Origin: Lacrimispora indolis DSM 755
GTDB lineage: Bacteria > Bacillota > Clostridia > Lachnospirales > Lachnospiraceae
Length of the DNA: 64,000 bases
Direction of reading: 5' to 3'
Assembly (NCBI RefSeq): GCF_000526995.1
Contig: NZ_AZUI01000001.1
Span: 6,180,001-6,244,000, forward strand
A program made the translations under genes and the position numbers. Shown here one piece after another: positions 13,021 to 21,371 of this stretch. The notes below the pieces were generated by a model that had not been told where the DNA came from, ran no database searches, and was given only the letters and a program-made list of their open reading frames with translations. Position 1 is the first letter of the stretch. Each line of letters starts with the position of its first letter.

Positions 13021-13618
13021 TTGTCTCATTTCCTTTCTTCAGCTCTTTTATCTTATCACGGCATACAGCTGCCGTCTCATAATCTTCAAAGCGTAAAGCC
13101 TCTTTTAATTTGGCATCCCACTGAAAGATCTCTTCATGATTACCCATGGCTTTGGGATCTGGCGCCTTGCCTGCAGAGTTCTCCTTTTCCTGGCCGGAAT
13201 TTCCGCCTGTTCCCAAGACTGACGACAGATGATCCGGCTTTTGGTAAACCGGTGTTTTTCCCGTATGGACCAGATTTCCATGAAGCTGCTTTAAGCTGTC
13301 CTCCATAAGTGGGCCAAAGACACTGTAGCAGTCCGCACAGCCAAACCTGCTGTCTCTTACAAACTCATCATAGCTGGTGCCGCAGGACGGACAAACGATC
13401 TGATGAAGCTTATCAGGCCCCTGAGATTTGTCTTCGATTCCCAAAAGGCCGGAAAGCAGCTTTCCTAAGGGGAACTCCCCGTCAAAAATGGCTGCGTACA
13501 CACCAAAATCCATCTCTTTTGCACATTGGGCACAGAAATGATGTTCTTTCTTTGTGCCATTTACAACTTCTGTATATTGTATATTTGCTTCGCGAATCTT
13601 ACATCTTTCACATAACAT
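13013..13618 (-). CDS. mcsA: McsA, zinc-finger activator of McsB (UvrB/UvrC-motif protein)
   Basis: 201 residues starting MLCERCKIREANIQYTEVVN; GGAGG is six bases upstream. Four Cys pairs of two zinc fingers are visible: CERC, CAQC, CPSC and CADC, and a C-terminal UVR motif (KLKEALRFEDYETAAVCRDK) that binds partners. McsA activates the arginine kinase McsB. It lies between the GntR-type regulator (22-base gap) and mcsB (overlap), so all are one transcript. Confidence 0.95.
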   Translation of the reverse strand: MLCERCKIREANIQYTEVVNGTKKEHHFCAQCAKEMDFGVYAAIFDGEFPLGKLLSGLLGIEDKSQGPDKLHQIVCPSCGTSYDEFVRDSRFGCADCYSVFGPLMEDSLKQLHGNLVHTGKTPVYQKPDHLSSVLGTGGNSGQEKENSAGKAPDPKAMGNHEEIFQWDAKLKEALRFEDYETAAVCRDKIKELKKGNETNA

Positions 13619-13640
13619 AATGAACCTCCAATTCAGTGAA

Positions 13641-14027
13641 TCACTCTTCACTCTGGCCTTTTAAAAATGACTGGAATATTTCGTCAACCAGCTGATGAAC
13701 CTCTTCACATGACACATTTTTACAGACTCCTCTGGCAAGCACAACGCTTAAATCTCTGCGCATTTCATCAAGGACCTGAATTTTATCCACGTCCAGGGAC
13801 ACAACGGCACCCTTGCGGCGGTCCAGCTTGACAAATCCTTCCTGTTTCAGAACAGAGTACGCCTTATTTACCGTATGCATATTTATACCTATGTTGTCGG
13901 CCATCTGGCGCACGGAAGGCAGGGGGTCACCTTCTCTTATACTTGACCTGGCGATTCCTATGATTATCTGGTTCCGAAGCTGGATGTAGATCGCTTCATC
14001 ACTGTTAAAATCAATTTGCAAGAACAT
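13641..14027 (-). CDS. GntR-family (YtrA-type) transcriptional regulator in the ctsR position
   Basis: 128 residues starting MFLQIDFNSDEAIYIQLRNQ, with a winged helix (LPSVRQMADNIGINMHTVNK AYSVL) and a short C-terminal helical dimer region, the compact YtrA subfamily architecture. The start is fixed by the promoter: a -10 box at 14062-14067 leaves no room for a longer protein. The ribosome site is weak (GGTGA). The gene heads mcsA-mcsB-clpC, where Firmicutes usually carry the repressor CtsR; no CtsR-like protein is seen in the window. It is probably the autoregulated repressor or activator of the operon, which is an inference from position. Confidence 0.9.
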   Translation of the reverse strand: MFLQIDFNSDEAIYIQLRNQIIIGIARSSIREGDPLPSVRQMADNIGINMHTVNKAYSVLKQEGFVKLDRRKGAVVSLDVDKIQVLDEMRRDLSVVLARGVCKNVSCEEVHQLVDEIFQSFLKGQSEE

Positions 14028-14061
14028 ATTTTCACCATCTTTCGTTATACCTGTTATATAC

Positions 14062-14090
14062 ATAATAGCACAATCCGCTGTTTTTTTCAA
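14062..14090 (-). promoter_or_regulatory. Sigma-A promoter of the gntR-mcsA-mcsB-clpC operon
   Basis: Minus strand TTGAAA, 17-base spacer, TATTAT. Transcription would start near 14055, within a GTTATA-CCT-GTTATA direct repeat (plus strand 14044-14058) that could be the regulator's own site. Confidence 0.8.
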
Positions 14091-14148
14091 CATGAAATAT
14101 GGATTGGTATCATTCCCCTTTTTTAACGTAAAATGTTCTCTGTCTGCT

Positions 14149-14166
14149 GGTCATTATATGGTCAAA
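14149..14166. promoter_or_regulatory. CtsR-box-like direct repeat upstream of the operon
   Basis: Plus strand GGTCATT, four bases, GGTCAAA. The classic CtsR site is RGTCAAA-N3-RGTCAAA, so the first copy and the spacing deviate. It lies about 60 bases upstream of the -35. Confidence 0.25.
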
Positions 14167-14295
14167 TGTCATAAATTATATATTGATTTTTTTTATGTAC
14201 ACCCTGGCAATCCGAAGATTCCCCATGCATTGCAATAAGGGCCGGAAGACCGTGTATGGAATAAGAATAATCGATCTTTTATAACAAAAGCTTAT

Positions 14296-14327
14296 AACGA
14301 AAGCACCTTCATTCAGGTGCTTTCGTT
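14296..14327 (-). terminator. Hairpin terminator after the cohesin gene
   Basis: Minus strand AACGAAAGCACCT, 6-base loop, AGGTGCTTTCGTT, then ATAAGCTTTTGTT. The 13-base-pair stem is perfect, the U-tract delayed. Confidence 0.7.
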
Positions 14328-14384
14328 ACTGGCATTTTAATTGTTTGTAATTTAACTATTTATCATTCAATCTTTTATCATTCT

Positions 14385-16262
14385 TTAATCATCTAAATCC
14401 AAAAACTCAAAGTCGTCTTCGTCCTCTGAAGGCTCTAGGGCTTCCTTAAAGCGTTTCGGTTCCTTATGGTCCGGCCTTGGGTCGTCCTTTCCTTTGTGCT
14501 TCACCGGAGGCTTTTCTACGGAAGCAGACAGATCACGTTCCAGGTCTTCTAAGCTTCCTTCCATGATAAAATCATCCTCTTCCTTTGCTTCCTGTTCTCC
14601 GGCACCCCTGTATTCAAGCTCGTCCATATATTCTTCCTCATATTCCGATCTTATCTTGGCTTTGGGGATATCACCTTCGGAGCTTTCCGCATTAATGCTT
14701 CCGGTTTTGGAGCTCTCTTTGTCAAATTCTTCCCTGGTATACCTTTTGATCCTGCTTGTGGGGATCTCTTCCTCCGGCTCAGCCCACACTCTGTCATCAG
14801 CCGCTTTTGGTTCCCTTCCTTTTCCCGAACTATCCCTGCCATTCCGTCCAGGGCCTGATCCGCTTCCTTTTCTTACGAGGAAGATCACAGCGACCAGAAG
14901 GCCGAGGGCAACGACGCTCACCACAATGAGAATATAGAACTGCATCCGGTAATCTTTGGTCAGATCATTGTATGTGTTGGCCATTTTCACATATTCATCA
15001 TTGGAAACCCCGGAAGCATAGTATCTTTGGATGGTCTTTTCGGAAAGATCATAACGGTAGAAATACTTCTCTCCGTTCCAGTTCATGGCATAGAAAAGAC
15101 AATACTGAGGCTCAGCCTCTGAGTTTTCCACCCAGCTGGTGACCCGCACGCCGTCAATATCGGCCTGGCGTTCACGGAATCCTTCGGGAATCACCGCATC
15201 CCCGTCAAGAGGAATGATAACAATGGCCTTTGCAACAGTCTCTACCTGCACAAACTGTGACCAGGTATCTGCTCCTTCGTTATAAATATAGAATCCGCCG
15301 TTTCCTCCTGCATCCTTTAAATAAAGCAGAAGAAGATCCTTTTCCAGTCCTTTTCCGGACATGACTTCGGTTCCCTTATAGGAATAGGTCCCTGCCTCAA
15401 AGCCTTCCGGAAGTGCTGATTCGTCAAAAGATGAAGCAATGCTGTATTCGGTTCCGTCAATGGTCACCGTTACAGCTCCGAATTCAGCTTCAGACGTTTC
15501 CGAGCTTCCTTCTGTGGCAGGAGGCGTTTCTCCGCCCTCTGCTTTTTTCACCTGAATGGTATAATTCTTAACTGTCTGCCCATCCTCAGCGGTCACTTTT
15601 ACAACCACCTGGTTTTCTCCGGCCTTTAAGCCCTTGTCGCCCTGAAGGGTCACATGGGCTCCGGCATTGGCTGCCACCGCATTGACCACCAGGTCCGTTG
15701 TGTTTGCGTCAACCTCCGCCGTATAGCTGTCAACAGAGGCAGAAAACCCAGGAGTCAGTGTTCCCGGAGAAATCTTTAATGATTTCAAAGTTGCATCCTT
15801 TGAATACGTGGCAGGTGACGTGACCTTTACCGACGAGTTTCCTTGCTTGCTTAAGGAAAGAGCCTGGGAATCCACATCATAGATTTCCTGGGAGGTTACG
15901 CTGATCTGGGTATTTCCTGCCTGAAGGGCTTTAAATTTTAAAGTAAAGCTAAAGGTTTTCTGATCGGCTGAATCCATGGTTCCCAAAACCTTAATAGCCC
16001 CTGCGCCGCCGTTTGCATTGGTTCCGCTGACAAATTCCAGAATATTGGGATCATAAGCCAGCATGATTTCCGCCGTACCCAGGGCACTGTCACTGGTCAC
16101 TTTCATGTTTACCGTCACTTCGTTCCCAACCATGACCGATGGGTCGGAAAATGCGATCTTGGCATCTGCGGCCCAGGATACCATCTGTCCGGCAGGACCG
16201 GCCATGGCAATCATACAGGCCAGCATCAAACCAGCCGTCAGTTTTTTCAGTTTCCTATTCAT
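14385..16262 (-). CDS. Membrane-anchored cohesin-domain surface protein
   Basis: 625 residues. Signal peptide 1-32 (ends SWAADAK). Residues ~33-150 are a cohesin-type beta-sandwich (DPSVMVGNEVTVNMKVTSDS, TAEIMLAYDPNILEFVSG, FSFTLKFKALQAGNTQISVT). Residues ~155-245 form a cadherin-like beta domain (ATLKSLKISPGTLTPGFSAS...YTIQVKKAEGG). A middle region of unknown fold follows, then one membrane helix at ~443-463 (ILIVVSVVALGLLVAVIFLV) and a ~159-residue cytoplasmic tail that is extremely acidic and ends EDEDDFEFLDLDD. Cohesins bind dockerins; the gene immediately upstream (24-base gap, same operon) encodes a dockerin protein. Role inferred: membrane receptor that holds that wall hydrolase-like protein at the surface. 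The charged tail could contact intracellular partners. Confidence 0.85.
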   Translation of the reverse strand: MNRKLKKLTAGLMLACMIAMAGPAGQMVSWAADAKIAFSDPSVMVGNEVTVNMKVTSDSALGTAEIMLAYDPNILEFVSGTNANGGAGAIKVLGTMDSADQKTFSFTLKFKALQAGNTQISVTSQEIYDVDSQALSLSKQGNSSVKVTSPATYSKDATLKSLKISPGTLTPGFSASVDSYTAEVDANTTDLVVNAVAANAGAHVTLQGDKGLKAGENQVVVKVTAEDGQTVKNYTIQVKKAEGGETPPATEGSSETSEAEFGAVTVTIDGTEYSIASSFDESALPEGFEAGTYSYKGTEVMSGKGLEKDLLLLYLKDAGGNGGFYIYNEGADTWSQFVQVETVAKAIVIIPLDGDAVIPEGFRERQADIDGVRVTSWVENSEAEPQYCLFYAMNWNGEKYFYRYDLSEKTIQRYYASGVSNDEYVKMANTYNDLTKDYRMQFYILIVVSVVALGLLVAVIFLVRKGSGSGPGRNGRDSSGKGREPKAADDRVWAEPEEEIPTSRIKRYTREEFDKESSKTGSINAESSEGDIPKAKIRSEYEEEYMDELEYRGAGEQEAKEEDDFIMEGSLEDLERDLSASVEKPPVKHKGKDDPRPDHKEPKRFKEALEPSEDEDDFEFLDLDD

Positions 16263-16286
16263 ATTATCTCCTATTTCTGCCGGACA

Positions 16287-18629
16287 TTAAAGTCCGAGGA
16301 TTTTTTTCTGCAAAAGCAGAAGATCCTGAGAATTCACTTTGCCGTCTCCATTAAAATCAGCGGCCAGCTTTCCCTTCTCCGGTATGGTTTCCAGGCCAAG
16401 AAGGTAGCGCTGAAGCTTGAGAACATCCAGGCTGTTTATTTTCCCGTCTCCATTGATATCACCTTTTGTATATGCAGCAGACTGATCGGCAGCAGAAGAA
16501 GCCTGTGTCTGCTGGGGACCGCCGGAAGCAGCCTCCGTTACCTTAACGTCTGTTCCGGGTCCCTGGGATATAACTCCCGTAGAAGTCTGTACGGAAATGT
16601 TCGTAGAGCCATCCGGCGCTATGGTCACATTGCTTCCCCCCGGCGTGCCCGCATTGTCCGTGCCGGAAGGTTTGGATACTCCCGGTCCCGTGCTGCTGCC
16701 AGGTCCTGAAGAGGTATTGCTGCCGGTGCTGCTGCCTTGTCCGGAAGAACTGCTTCCGTCGGGGTTTGCGCCCACGCCTGAAGAATAGGTGGGGCCGTTG
16801 TTCTGGCGCACCACATGAAGGACGTATTGTCTGACACTGCCGTTTTGAGCGGTAACAGACACCTTTATATCATTATTGCCGCTTGAAAGAGCGATCGATC
16901 CGGTTCCGCCCACAGAAGCCAGGGAACTGAGAGGAGTCGCATACACATTGATATTTGATACGCCAGGATCTACGATTAAGTTGTATTCCAGGGTATCGCG
17001 GCTAAAGGTGGGAGTCATGGCGAATCCTTCCACGCTTAAACCGGACAGCTTATTGTTGGGATTTCCGTCGCCGGTAGGCTGGCTGCAGGCATTATCGGGC
17101 ATGTTGTTATAGACAGGGATCTTAAATTCAAGCTCTGTCTGTTTCATGTCACTGTTATAGGCCTTTGAATAAACAGCACCTTCTGATGCAGCTCCCTGTA
17201 CATTGGTCATATACTGGTGTTTATATAAGTTGGACCCCTGTACATTAAACTTCTTCAGATAAAAGGTATCCTGCCCAACTTTTACATAGTTATTACCATA
17301 ATAAAAAGCTCCGCCTAAAATTGATTTTTCAGGTGAATTCCATGGCCTTTCATAACTGCCGGACTGAGATGCCCACCATAAGCCTCTTTGTACCGCAGTC
17401 ATGGTTCCGGACTGATATGCTTCTATATTAAAAAAATTATAATACCCCTCATATCCAGGCTCTGTTCCTGAAACGCTTTTGCCTGTGCCTGAAGAGCCCT
17501 GCTCCTGAATGATCATGGCCACAAGAACGTAAGGGTTCACCCCGGACTGGGCAGCCGCATTCATGATCATATTCACATAGTCGCTGCTGCCTGTGACTGT
17601 TCCAGTCGTATTGGAGGATGACGGCCCCGTAAGGGTGGCTCCAGGCCCGTATTCCATGAGTATAGGAAGATTTTTCGGCGTAATGGAGGCCTGAGGCCCT
17701 TCCAGACTTACATTTCCTGAACCAGAACCGGATTCCGGCTCTGAACCGGTGGTTGGACTGATCGCTGCTCCGGGCCCAACCACTGCTCCCGGTCCTGTGA
17801 CGGTACCGCCGCCGGAAGAACTGTCCGTACTGCCCGGCGCACTACCGCTGCTTCCGCCGGCAGATTCACCCGATAAAAACGTCCCCTTTACCATGGTCTT
17901 TAACCCTTCCAACCTGTGCTTGCCGCTGTCATAGGTATGGGTCATAAACTGGAATACATTGGTCTCATCAAGGAAATTTCTGGGGTCCATATAATATTTC
18001 ACAATATCTTCAGAAGCGGTGACCCAGGTGCTTCCGTCGTATCCGATCCATGTGCTGGTATCCCAGTTGTAAGCGCCGTCTACTGTGGACTTCCAGGATG
18101 ACAGGCTGTTGGTGTGGACCAGGGTCTTTCCTGCCTGGCTCTCCTCCTTAACAGCTGTGCTCCAGTCCAGATTCGTATGCTGGGCGCGGAACACCCACTT
18201 GGGATACTGGGCATGGAGAGCACGCAGCTTCACCTTATAGCTTTCCGGAAATCCCTCTGCCGTAAGACGGGATTCAAAATCTGCATCATTGGTATAGGAC
18301 GCCGGAAACCGAAGAAAGCTTTTAGAAACATATCCGGTGACCGTCTGTCCGCCGGAGCCCGACACCCGGATCTGATACCAAAGGGCTCCATCCGAAGCAT
18401 TTTTTTCATCGATTACAGTCACGGAGGCCCCATTCGTTAATTTTGTAACAATGCCATAGGTCGTACCAGGGCCGCTTCTCACATTCAGCGAGGTGGCATT
18501 TACCGTTGCTGCCTTTTCCGTATAGGCGTACGCATTTATGTATGGCGAAACAACTCCCGCATAAGAGTCCATCACCAGGACACTGGCCAGAATTAGGGCC
18601 ATCTTACGAGCTTTTTTATACTTTTTCAT
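16287..18629 (-). CDS. Secreted SH3 / glucosaminidase-like cell-wall protein with C-terminal type I dockerin
   Basis: 780 residues from MKKYKKARKMALILASV; GGGAGA precedes this ATG, the upstream in-frame TTG has no site. Parts in order: signal peptide; bacterial SH3 domain ~40-105 (SLNVRSGPGTTYGIVTKL); a segment typical of glucosaminidase-type wall enzymes (FPESYKVKLRALHAQYPKWV, YMDPRNFLDETNVFQFM, then GVNPYVLVAMIIQEQGSSGT, YYNFFNIEAY); a Gly/Ser/Pro linker interrupts it at ~280-345; a cadherin-like domain (LSGLSVEGFAMTPTFSRDTL); a second Gly/Ser-rich linker; and a dockerin at ~722-780 with two calcium loops, DINGDGKINSLD and DFNGDGKVNSQD. The Glu in IIQEQG is a plausible catalytic acid, as in the family. 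It probably cleaves peptidoglycan and docks on the downstream cohesin protein. Confidence 0.85.
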   Translation of the reverse strand: MKKYKKARKMALILASVLVMDSYAGVVSPYINAYAYTEKAATVNATSLNVRSGPGTTYGIVTKLTNGASVTVIDEKNASDGALWYQIRVSGSGGQTVTGYVSKSFLRFPASYTNDADFESRLTAEGFPESYKVKLRALHAQYPKWVFRAQHTNLDWSTAVKEESQAGKTLVHTNSLSSWKSTVDGAYNWDTSTWIGYDGSTWVTASEDIVKYYMDPRNFLDETNVFQFMTHTYDSGKHRLEGLKTMVKGTFLSGESAGGSSGSAPGSTDSSSGGGTVTGPGAVVGPGAAISPTTGSEPESGSGSGNVSLEGPQASITPKNLPILMEYGPGATLTGPSSSNTTGTVTGSSDYVNMIMNAAAQSGVNPYVLVAMIIQEQGSSGTGKSVSGTEPGYEGYYNFFNIEAYQSGTMTAVQRGLWWASQSGSYERPWNSPEKSILGGAFYYGNNYVKVGQDTFYLKKFNVQGSNLYKHQYMTNVQGAASEGAVYSKAYNSDMKQTELEFKIPVYNNMPDNACSQPTGDGNPNNKLSGLSVEGFAMTPTFSRDTLEYNLIVDPGVSNINVYATPLSSLASVGGTGSIALSSGNNDIKVSVTAQNGSVRQYVLHVVRQNNGPTYSSGVGANPDGSSSSGQGSSTGSNTSSGPGSSTGPGVSKPSGTDNAGTPGGSNVTIAPDGSTNISVQTSTGVISQGPGTDVKVTEAASGGPQQTQASSAADQSAAYTKGDINGDGKINSLDVLKLQRYLLGLETIPEKGKLAADFNGDGKVNSQDLLLLQKKILGL

Positions 18630-18696
18630 CTGTTTCTCCCAATATGTCCTCTTGTATTTATGAATTTCCAATTACATGTAAATTATACATTTATTT

Positions 18697-18726
18697 ATTA
18701 TAATGACAAATGATACCATGTGTCAA
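18697..18726 (-). promoter_or_regulatory. Sigma-A promoter with embedded palindrome, dockerin-cohesin operon
   Basis: Minus strand TTGACA, 18-base spacer, TATAAT: near consensus. The spacer and -35 carry an imperfect 22-base palindrome (18704-18725), TGACACATG, 4 bases, CATTTGTCA, positioned so that a bound regulator would block RNA polymerase. Confidence 0.8.
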
Positions 18727-18846
18727 CCAAATCAGGCAAAGTTCAGGCAAATGGAAATATTTGTAAGAAAAACTTTAAATTTGCAACAAGCGGGGGTATA
18801 AACCAGGGGCAAAATCAGAATTCAAATTAAGTGAACAATAACCCGT

Positions 18847-18898
18847 GAAAAAGGCGCTGCACCCCGGCTTTTCTTGATATAGCCGTATTGCAGCGCCT
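18847..18898 (-). terminator. Terminator of the uronate operon
   Basis: Minus strand GGCGCTGCA ... TGCAGCGCC with an inner GGCT/AGCC pairing, followed by TTTTTC, 22 bases past the lyase stop codon. Confidence 0.9.
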
Positions 18899-18919
18899 CG
18901 CCTGTTATATAACTTTTAT

Positions 18920-20197
18920 TTAAGCCTGAGGTTCTTTGGAAGAAACGCAATAAACATTTACGTTCTTATTCATCCGGCTGTTAAAAAAGATCCGGTCACC
19001 TGCATGGCTGTAAATCGGATGAGGATGAGCATCCTGGCCCAGCCAGTCGCTTTCATGCCTGCAAAGAGGCAACCATTTCAGTTCCCCCTTATCCCAATCC
19101 GGAATTACCTTACATATGTACTCGGCATCCTTTTTGTGAGGATCAGGTCCGTTATCCGTACTGTTATCCCTGACCTTTTTCATTTCCCAAGGATATTTAA
19201 AATACCCGTCACAAACCAGATTTCCAACATGGTCCATGGTAAAATGCCCATAGGCATCATAATCATCCGGCAATGCAATTTCCCAGTACTTACCGGATTC
19301 CAGCTGGTATTTCCCCACCATGGCCGGTCCGTTTGCATAGCCGCCATGATAAACAATGGCGGTTCCGTCGTCGGTCCACATCTCATGGCAGACCCAGTCA
19401 TCGGCCGTCCGTCTGTATCCTTTGGAATTTCCCAGAGTATCCCCTCCTTCTAAACGCACCGGGGAAATAGAATCCGAGACATGGTCATACAGCCAGATTC
19501 TCCTGATTCCGCAGGAAAAGCTTGGCCATTCGTGGTTATACATGATCTCCTCTGAGTTGACCGGATTGAACTGAACATGGGTGATCCAGCATCTGGGCAC
19601 CTCTTTTTCGTAAAGCAGCTCACCGCTTTCCGTATCATACACACACAAATAGCTGCTTAAATTTTCCTCCTGTACTCTTTTGTCTATGTTATAGACCGGT
19701 CTTTTGTCCAGCCCGCTTCCTTCCGTTTCCGGATCATAATCCAGGCATCTTCCATCCGTCATGGGAACACAGAGGAATTTTCCATCTGCGCTCACATGGG
19801 TGAACGCTGTCATACGGCCATCCGGGACGGCATTTAATACGGTGATGGTTCCATTTACATCTGTTTTACAAATTTTGTCATCCTGGATAAAGTAAATGAT
19901 ATCTCTCTGGCAATCCAGACTTACACTTGCCTTTCCCAGTCCTTTTTGAAAGGTTCCGTCAAAATAGACATAGCTTTTTAAAACACCGTTATAATTTTCC
20001 GTAATCGTCTTTTCTTCTCCGGTCATTAAGTTCCGGACCACTACATTGGGGTTCCCACCCTTGTCGCATATCAGATAGAGCCGTTCCTCATCCCGGCTTA
20101 CAGAGGAACAGGTAAAATAAAGCAGCTGAGTGTTAAAAGAATCCTGATTCCCGCAGCCTCCTGCCAGCATGCGTCCGTTTCGTATTGTTTGATCCAT
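18920..20197 (-). CDS. ogl: Oligogalacturonate lyase-like protein (polysaccharide lyase family 22)
   Basis: 425 residues, no signal peptide, therefore cytoplasmic. The whole chain is a beta-propeller of TolB-like blades (LYFTCSSVSRDEERLYLICD, AFTHVSADGKFLCVPMTDGR, ITHVQFNPVNSEEIMYNHEW, MWTDDGTAIVYHGG). The conserved His-rich signature of family 22 lyases (THVQFNP, NHEWPSF, YGHFTMDH, DAHPHPIYSHAGDRIFFNS) is present. Such enzymes split (unsaturated) di- and oligogalacturonates into 4-deoxy-5-keto-uronate. It is the last gene of the minus-strand uronate operon, 29 bases after lacI, followed by a strong terminator, which supports the pectin-oligomer role. Confidence 0.85.
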   Translation of the reverse strand: MDQTIRNGRMLAGGCGNQDSFNTQLLYFTCSSVSRDEERLYLICDKGGNPNVVVRNLMTGEEKTITENYNGVLKSYVYFDGTFQKGLGKASVSLDCQRDIIYFIQDDKICKTDVNGTITVLNAVPDGRMTAFTHVSADGKFLCVPMTDGRCLDYDPETEGSGLDKRPVYNIDKRVQEENLSSYLCVYDTESGELLYEKEVPRCWITHVQFNPVNSEEIMYNHEWPSFSCGIRRIWLYDHVSDSISPVRLEGGDTLGNSKGYRRTADDWVCHEMWTDDGTAIVYHGGYANGPAMVGKYQLESGKYWEIALPDDYDAYGHFTMDHVGNLVCDGYFKYPWEMKKVRDNSTDNGPDPHKKDAEYICKVIPDWDKGELKWLPLCRHESDWLGQDAHPHPIYSHAGDRIFFNSRMNKNVNVYCVSSKEPQA

Positions 20198-20226
20198 CTT
20201 TTTTCTACAACTCCTAAAAGCTGCGC

Positions 20227-21318
20227 TTATTCCAGAAAGCGCAGCGAATTTTTATCATACAGGGCCATATTGCTTCTGAAAATCATCTGACTGCCCACAA
20301 CAAACAGTTCATCCGGGAGGATATCCCGAAGCAGATAATCCATCAAAAATTTAGTTGCCAGAAAGGACTGGGCATAAGGGTTTTTCTGAACCAGATTATG
20401 AAACGTACCTCTGCGAAGAAATTCCTTGTTTTCCACAAATAAATCACTCCCTACGGCTACCAGCTCCCCTGCTCTGCCGCTCTCTTCCAGCGCCCGCCCC
20501 AACATCACGCTGGATCTGGAGGAAACACAGCATGCCGCAGCTACATCCGGCCGGTTAATATATGCCAGAATGTTCTGGTAAGATTCTTCATCAATCTGAT
20601 TGGAATGCTCTTTGTACACCAGATTCCGGTGGTGGTTCTCACGCAAATAATCATCAAATCCCTTTTCAATCAAGCGATGAGAAGGATATGCCATTTTTCC
20701 AGCACAAAGCAGAATGCTGCCGCAGGAAGGGATCCTTCCTGATACCTGTTCTGCCATGGTGCGTCCGATGCTGTCATAATCGGCTGCAACACAGCATAAA
20801 CGTCCGCTTTCCGGGATATCCGTGTCAACCAGAGCAAGTGCAAGGCCGTTTTCCACGTATCTGCGCAGCTGCTCCTCTGTATACGGGCAGCTGTTCCCCT
20901 GGATCACAAGCCCATCAAGCTCCCCAGCCTCCAAAAGGGCCGTCAATTCCTTCAGTGCCCTGCTTTTTGCTCCTGTTAACCGCTCTTCCTTCCAGTTTTC
21001 CGGATAAGAAAATTCCTGGCAGTTAATGTTATAGTCATACAAGGTTTCCACATAGGCACGCAAACCATTCCATAGCTGGGGATAGTAAAACCGGTTATCT
21101 TCATCAACACCCGGAAAGCATGCTGCCAGACGCAGAGTTTTTCTTTTTAAGGATGCTGCCACTATATTCGGATGATAATCCATCTCCCTCGCCAGGGTAC
21201 AGATGCGGTCACGGGTTGCCGCACTTACCCCCGGTTTATTGTTCAGTGCCAGGTGAACCGTTCCAAGTGATACTCCTGCCAGGCTTGCTATGTCTTTGAT
21301 TGTAGCCCTTTTCTTCAT
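20227..21318 (-). CDS. LacI-family transcriptional regulator of the uronate genes
   Basis: 363 residues, GGAGGAG upstream. Residues 1-50 are the LacI helix-turn-helix and hinge (ATIKDIASLAGVSLGTVHLA ... YHPNIVAASLKRK); the rest is a periplasmic-binding-like sugar sensor, slightly longer than the usual ~335 residues. It lies inside the operon between uxaC and ogl, so it is co-transcribed with the genes it likely controls. The two ACTAAAACGTTT sites in the divergent promoter region at 29.1-29.3 kb have the CG-centred form LacI proteins bind. Effector is unknown; a uronate-pathway intermediate is likely. Confidence 0.92.
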   Translation of the reverse strand: MKKRATIKDIASLAGVSLGTVHLALNNKPGVSAATRDRICTLAREMDYHPNIVAASLKRKTLRLAACFPGVDEDNRFYYPQLWNGLRAYVETLYDYNINCQEFSYPENWKEERLTGAKSRALKELTALLEAGELDGLVIQGNSCPYTEEQLRRYVENGLALALVDTDIPESGRLCCVAADYDSIGRTMAEQVSGRIPSCGSILLCAGKMAYPSHRLIEKGFDDYLRENHHRNLVYKEHSNQIDEESYQNILAYINRPDVAAACCVSSRSSVMLGRALEESGRAGELVAVGSDLFVENKEFLRRGTFHNLVQKNPYAQSFLATKFLMDYLLRDILPDELFVVGSQMIFRSNMALYDKNSLRFLE

Positions 21319-21371
21319 CAGGCTCCTCCTCTTTCCATGATTATTTTGCCTTTTGCGAAACCATGTGGGAC

